Origin: Holosporales bacterium
GTDB lineage: Bacteria; Pseudomonadota; Alphaproteobacteria; Caedimonadales; UBA9215
DNA length: 28,344 nucleotides
Assembly (NCBI GenBank): GCA_003503995.1
Contig: DOCA01000119.1
Location: 1-28,344, forward strand
Reading direction: 5' to 3'
This document shows, piece after piece, positions 25,160 to 28,344 of this stretch; the first letter of the stretch is position 1, and the number at the start of each line of letters is the position of its first letter. The notes under the pieces were generated by a model, which saw nothing but the letters and a program-made list of their open reading frames with translations, searched no databases and was not told where the DNA came from. The translations under genes and the position numbers were made by a program.

Positions 25160-25306
25160 CTACAAGTCATAGGTTGGTGGAAAAGTATCTGCTTTACACG
25201 TCGCATTGGGAGATGCTTTTTTACCACAGCCACTTAAGGTACCGCAAAGCGTGCAAAGAACCACACTTAGAATGGCTGTAAAAAAATAGGGTTTCATTAA
25301 CTTCAT
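25160..25306 (-). CDS. Small LptM-like lipoprotein
   Basis: A 48-aa frame starting at an ATG with AGAGG about 7 nt upstream. It encodes a basic start (MKLMKPYF), a hydrophobic segment, and the lipobox LSGC at 24-27 followed by GKK, the GCGKK pattern of the LptM (YifL) family. It ends TFPPTYDL, similar to the YPRxYP tails of alphaproteobacterial members. LptM helps the LPS translocon LptD reach its correct disulfide state in enterobacteria. The gene lies 150 bp upstream of mvaS and 39 bp from the divergent TlpA-like gene; the 150-bp gap holds nothing recognised. The family call rests on a short motif. Confidence 0.6.
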   Translation of the reverse strand: MKLMKPYFFTAILSVVLCTLCGTLSGCGKKASPNATCKADTFPPTYDL

Positions 25307-25345
25307 TTCTTGCCTCTTTTTCATTAGTTGTCTATTATTTTTACC

Positions 25346-26008
25346 ATGATCACGCCAAAAATAAAATCCCTCCTCTATTTGTTTTTATCGAAACGCCTTC
25401 TGTTCGGGGTGATGTCCCCCCTTATTTGCACGACATTTTGCACCTTGCCTTTTTCAGCACAAGCCCTGCCCGAACGCTATACCATAATCTCAAGAGAAGT
25501 CCCCCCTGATTTCTATTTTTATGAGGATCAGCCTTGGGTTCATCCCCCAAAGAAGATTTATTTCAATGAATTCCTTGCTGAAAAAAAGGTCGTCATTCTG
25601 CATCTTTGGGCCACGTCATGTCCCTCCTGCATTTCCGAATTAAAGCAGTTAGAAAAAGCAGCCGTAGACTATATGAACCAACCAATTACTTTTGTCGCTC
25701 TGTCTTTAAACGACCCAAGGTCGGGCGTTTTGCGAAATTATTTTAACCGTATTCCCTATACTCACCTAAAACCCTATCATAAAGCAAGCAGCACACGCCC
25801 AGCCATTAAAGGCTTGCCAACAACTCTTTTCTTTAACAAAAATGGTCAGCTCATCGGGCGCATTGAAGGAGCCGCAAAATGGCAAGGTGACGAAATGAAA
25901 CGATTGCTCCAACGTCTTATGAACGAAGAGCTCCCCAAAGATACCCCCTTCAACCTCAAAGGATTTTTTGACCCATGGATAACCTCCCTCAAAAATCTTT
26001 TTTCTTAA
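25346..26008 (+). CDS. TlpA-like thioredoxin-fold protein, exported
   Basis: A 220-aa protein with an N-terminal hydrophobic export segment (ending near PFSAQA) and a thioredoxin/TlpA fold. It has the active site LWATSCPSCISEL (CPSC) and the cis-Pro segment GLPTTLFFNKNG. Periplasmic TlpA proteins reduce or isomerise disulfides, for example in cytochrome maturation or substrate-specific reduction. The start is uncertain: TTG at 25328, ATG at 25346, or an ATG at 25412 preceded by GGGG; ATG 25346 is used here. Its end precedes trxB by 74 bp, so both may be co-transcribed. Confidence 0.8.
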   Translation: MITPKIKSLLYLFLSKRLLFGVMSPLICTTFCTLPFSAQALPERYTIISREVPPDFYFYEDQPWVHPPKKIYFNEFLAEKKVVILHLWATSCPSCISELKQLEKAAVDYMNQPITFVALSLNDPRSGVLRNYFNRIPYTHLKPYHKASSTRPAIKGLPTTLFFNKNGQLIGRIEGAAKWQGDEMKRLLQRLMNEELPKDTPFNLKGFFDPWITSLKNLFS

Positions 26009-26082
26009 GAAAGCTCTACGGGCTTGCGTTCTGTCTTTTTTTCTTTAACCTTATTAACACCGTACATTCAGGAGACTCCCCC

Positions 26083-27057
26083 ATGACCACAACGCCCCAC
26101 CTTAAAGTCGCCATTATTGGTTCTGGCCCCGCTGGCTATACCGCTGCTATTTATACAGCCCGAGCCAACCTTAACCCGACGATGTTTACTGGCCTTCAAC
26201 CCGGTGGACAACTGACAATCACAACCGACGTCGAAAACTATCCTGGGTTCGCAGAAGCCGTTCAGGGGCCCTGGTTAATGGAGCAATTTAGAGCACAAGC
26301 CGAAAACGTTGGTACGACGCTGCTGGCTGAACATGTCGAAAGCGTAGACTTTTCAAAACGCCCTTTCACCCTCACAACAGATACCAACAAAACCTATACT
26401 GCTGATAGTGTGATCATCAGTACTGGTGCCCAAGCACGCTGGCTTGGCCTTGAGAGTGAAACGAAATTCCAAGGCTATGGTGTCTCAGGCTGTGCCACCT
26501 GTGATGGATTCTTTTATAAGAATCAAGAAATTGCGGTTATTGGCGGCGGTAATACAGCCGTTGAAGAAGCCCTTTTTCTCACAAACTTTGCTTCAAAAGT
26601 AACCCTTATTCACCGTCGAGATGAACTTCGAGCCGAAAAAGTGCTGCAAGATCGCCTCCTCAACCACCCAAAAGTAGAAGTTCTTTGGGACCATGTCTTA
26701 GAAGAAATCGTCGGCGATGATAATCCTAAGTCTGTTACAGGCCTTAAAGCAAAACATGTTAAAACGGGTGCAATCACAGACCTAAAAGTTTCTGGTGTCT
26801 TTATTGCCATTGGCCATGATCCCGCGACGAAGCTTTTTAAAGGGCAGATCAACCTCGATGCTGAAGGCTATATCATTTGCCCGCCAGGAACAACAAACAC
26901 AAATATTGAAGGGGTTTTTGCAGCCGGAGACGTTCAAGATAAACTCTACCGTCAAGCTGTCACAGCTGCTGGACAAGGATGTATGGCGGCCCTTGATGCC
27001 GAACGCTATCTAGCAACCCTTGAAACAACATCAACTCTTAAAGCAGCTTCAAAATAA
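26083..27057 (+). CDS. trxB: Thioredoxin reductase
   Basis: A 324-aa flavoprotein that uses NADPH to reduce thioredoxin. It has the FAD motif VAIIGSGPAGYTAAIYTARA, the redox-active CATC in GCATCDGFF, the NADPH motif VIGGGNTAVEEA with the basic HRRDELRA, and the FAD-binding end GVFAAGDVQD. The start chosen is the ATG at 26083, with CAGGAG 8 nt upstream, and gives the standard TrxB N-terminus. The same frame is open 36 codons further upstream to an ATG at 25975 inside the TlpA-like gene; that extension would add a hydrophobic stretch but has no Shine-Dalgarno. Confidence 0.95.
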   Translation: MTTTPHLKVAIIGSGPAGYTAAIYTARANLNPTMFTGLQPGGQLTITTDVENYPGFAEAVQGPWLMEQFRAQAENVGTTLLAEHVESVDFSKRPFTLTTDTNKTYTADSVIISTGAQARWLGLESETKFQGYGVSGCATCDGFFYKNQEIAVIGGGNTAVEEALFLTNFASKVTLIHRRDELRAEKVLQDRLLNHPKVEVLWDHVLEEIVGDDNPKSVTGLKAKHVKTGAITDLKVSGVFIAIGHDPATKLFKGQINLDAEGYIICPPGTTNTNIEGVFAAGDVQDKLYRQAVTAAGQGCMAALDAERYLATLETTSTLKAASK

Positions 27058-27073
27058 AAGTATTGCCTTAAAA

Positions 27074-27104
27074 AAAACACCCCCTTTGGATAAGAGGGTG
27101 TTTT
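27074..27104 (+). terminator. Rho-independent terminator of trxB
   Basis: AAAACACCC at 27074-27082 pairs with GGGTGTTTT at 27096-27104 around a 13-nt loop, 16 bp after the trxB stop. The arm is flanked by A- and T-runs as in an intrinsic terminator. Confidence 0.75.
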
Positions 27105-27335
27105 ATAGGCAAGTTTTTTTCCGTTCAAGAAGTCTGACTCCTTTGTGGCAAAAATGAAACGCTCAGATTTTTTTTCATAAAAAAAATTTTTTTGCACATT
27201 TTTTTCTTTCTTTTCCTCTGCTTTTCTCAAAAACGCCTGATTTTCAAGATATTTCCGCCTTTCTCAACAAACGGCAACCCCTTGAAGTTCCTTATAAAAA
27301 AGGAGGCTTACAGTCATTACTTCCCCCTTTTTTCA

Positions 27336-27373
27336 TTAGAAATAATTGTTTCTAAAATTAACTATCTGTTAAT
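27336..27373. promoter_or_regulatory. Two adjacent inverted repeats, second one a CtrA-box-like site
   Basis: TTAGAAA-TAATTG-TTTCTAA (27336-27355, 7-bp arms) is followed 1 nt later by ATTAAC-TATCT-GTTAAT (27357-27373, 6-bp arms). The second contains TTAA-CTATCTG-TTAA at 27358-27372, the CtrA consensus spacing. Both lie upstream of the putative promoter of the T6SS gene, as expected for operators. No binding evidence exists. Confidence 0.4.
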
Positions 27374-27381
27374 ATCTTTTT

Positions 27382-27409
27382 TTGTTTTTTAATTAAAAAA
27401 ATTTATAAT
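27382..27409 (+). promoter_or_regulatory. Candidate promoter of the T6SS operon
   Basis: TATAAT at 27404-27409 is a perfect -10, preceded after a 16-nt spacer by TTGTTT at 27382-27387, a half-matching -35. A transcript starting near 27416 would leave a leader of about 70 nt before the ATG at 27488. The surrounding A/T homopolymers reduce the weight of the match. Confidence 0.35.
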
Positions 27410-27487
27410 ATTTACTTCTTTTTAAGAAAGTTGCTGTTTAATGAAACTATGCAATAAGGCAAAACCCAAAAAAAATAGGGGGAAAAC

Positions 27488-28344
27488 ATGACAACTATAC
27501 AACAAAAACTGGAAGTAGTACGCCCACCACGGGTGAAGATCAGATATGATGTTCACACAGCTGGGGCGATCATTGTTAAAGAACTACCATATGTTCTTGG
27601 CATCATGAGTGACCTATCTTGCCAATCAGAAGTGGAAAAAGCACCATTCCGTGATCGTAAGTTCATTGATGTGCGTCCAGATACCTTAACAGATATCATG
27701 GAATCCATTCGTCCAAAGGCAATTTTCACCGTCCCCAATCGTTTTACAGAGAAAGGAAAAATTACCATTGATCTTCTCTTCTTAACAATTGATGATTTTG
27801 AGCCCATTTCCATCATCAACCAAATTCCAGAGATGAAAGTGAAGTTTGAATCACGTGTTAAACTAAGCGATCTTCTTGCTAAACTTGACGGTAACGCAGA
27901 TTTGAACGTTGTTGCAGATGCGGTTCTTGCTGGTGAATCAAAAACAGCAGATCAAATCGTTGAAGAAGGAAAGATGGTTCGTGAAGAAGCTCAAAAAGCT
28001 TATGCTCTTGAACTTGTCGAAGAATTTTTGGATAAAATCGCAAAGTCTGGTGAGCATAGCAGTGCTATCACAGCAGTTAGCGCGGAAGTTGCCCAAATTG
28101 ACTTAGACCTCTCAGAGCAACTAGACGAAATTCTTCATACTCCTGAGTTCCAAAAAGTTGAAGGAACATGGCGCGGATTGTTCTATCTGGTAACAGGAAC
28201 AGACGTTGGCGCACGTGTTAATGTTCGTTTGCTCAACACAACAAAACAAGAATTGTCTTATGATCTTGAAAAAGCTGTTGGTTTTGACCAAAGTCAACTC
28301 TTCAAAAAGGTCTATGAAGAAGAATATGGTACCTTTGGTGGTAA
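27488..28344 (+). CDS. tssBC: Fused TssB-TssC type VI secretion sheath protein (partial, runs off window)
   Basis: The frame is open from ATG 27488 (AGGGGG 5 nt upstream) to the window end, 285 codons without a stop. Residues 1-147 are TssB/VipA: RVKIRYDV at 15-22, KELPYVLGIMSDLS at 31-44, RKFIDV, VPNRFTEKGKITIDLLF and LSDLLAKLDGN at 126-136. Without interruption, residues from about 150 are TssC/VipB: ADQIVEEGKMVREEA at 154-168, the PEFQKVEGTWRGLFYLV block at 219-235 and FDQSQLFKKVYEEEYGTFGG at 266-285. TssB and TssC normally are separate subunits that together form the contractile sheath. Both parts look complete up to the edge, so the fusion removes only the stop and spacer. Remaining TssC and other tss genes would lie beyond the window. 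Confidence 0.9.
   Translation, partial: MTTIQQKLEVVRPPRVKIRYDVHTAGAIIVKELPYVLGIMSDLSCQSEVEKAPFRDRKFIDVRPDTLTDIMESIRPKAIFTVPNRFTEKGKITIDLLFLTIDDFEPISIINQIPEMKVKFESRVKLSDLLAKLDGNADLNVVADAVLAGESKTADQIVEEGKMVREEAQKAYALELVEEFLDKIAKSGEHSSAITAVSAEVAQIDLDLSEQLDEILHTPEFQKVEGTWRGLFYLVTGTDVGARVNVRLLNTTKQELSYDLEKAVGFDQSQLFKKVYEEEYGTFGG

Larger units (their letters stand above)
27105..27487. other. Long AT-rich upstream region of the T6SS gene
   Basis: No coding region or RNA gene was recognised in about 380 bp after the trxB terminator. It contains two adjacent inverted repeats (27336-27373) and a promoter-like pair (27382-27409), annotated separately. Its length compared with other gaps here suggests regulated expression of the downstream secretion locus. 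Confidence 0.6.

Noticed and set aside
25010..25172. Plus-strand open frame between mvaS and the LptM-like gene
   Set aside because: Lys-rich low-complexity translation in DNA opposite other genes, with no Shine-Dalgarno and no family resemblance.
27966..27976. Internal ATG at 27974 in tssBC with AAGGA just upstream, as a possible separate TssC start
   Set aside because: The Shine-Dalgarno is only 3 nt from the ATG, and the ATG lies inside the conserved TssC N-terminal segment (IVEEGKMVREEA), so a TssC starting there would be clipped. Worth remembering as a possible minor product.
1..28344. tRNA, rRNA or CRISPR array
   Set aside because: No cloverleaf with a conserved T-arm, no rRNA-like conserved blocks and no regularly spaced direct repeats were seen by eye; a covariance-model scan was not possible.

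Overview
The window looks like chromosome from an AT-rich alphaproteobacterium, most plausibly an intracellular or protist-associated lineage of the Holosporales/Rickettsiales type. This is inferred from the gene set rather than from a marker gene. The supporting genes are a DivL-like cell-cycle pseudokinase, a roughly 180-kDa NAD-dependent glutamate dehydrogenase, an rpmF-plsX pair, a kdsD-lptC-lptA-lptB cluster and low-GC codon use. No rRNA, tRNA, CRISPR array or complete insertion sequence was seen.

Layout. 1-1.9 kb: the tail of an unknown gene runs into a 55-nt near-perfect hairpin, followed by a PagL-like lipid A deacylase, a secreted protein of unknown function and a DUF3833 protein that has lost its lipoprotein signal peptide. 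1.9-5.5 kb, minus strand: a secreted trypsin-like protease, plsX, rpmF and uppP (lipid and envelope metabolism). 5.5-12.5 kb, plus strand: a GST-family protein, the giant glutamate dehydrogenase with an overlapping yraN, and an orphan single-domain receiver. 12.5-16 kb: a secreted unknown, an HD-domain phosphohydrolase, a 68-aa membrane protein and a GT4 glycosyltransferase. 16.1-18.5 kb: a DivL-like histidine-kinase homologue with Tyr in place of the phospho-accepting His. 18.5-22.5 kb, minus strand: kdsD-lptC-lptA-lptB, which make Kdo precursor and export LPS, preceded by a short RNase D. 22.5-25.3 kb, minus strand: mvaS and mvaA (acetoacetyl-CoA to mevalonate), with mvaA split into two frames at a run of six G, preceded by a 48-aa LptM-like lipoprotein. 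25.3-27.1 kb, plus strand: a TlpA-like thioredoxin-fold protein and trxB. 27.1-28.3 kb: a 430-bp regulatory gap, then the start of a type VI secretion locus whose first gene fuses TssB and TssC into one frame and runs off the end.

Functional themes are envelope building (PlsX, UppP, KdsD, LptABC, LptM-like, GT4, PagL-like), redox handling (TrxB, TlpA-like, GST), isoprenoid precursor synthesis through mevalonate, and CtrA-type cell-cycle signalling (DivL). CtrA-box-like TTAA-N7-TTAA sequences lie upstream of the receiver gene and of the T6SS gene. The most notable observations are the fused TssB-TssC sheath protein, the split HMG-CoA reductase and the DivL-like protein with a decayed kinase core.
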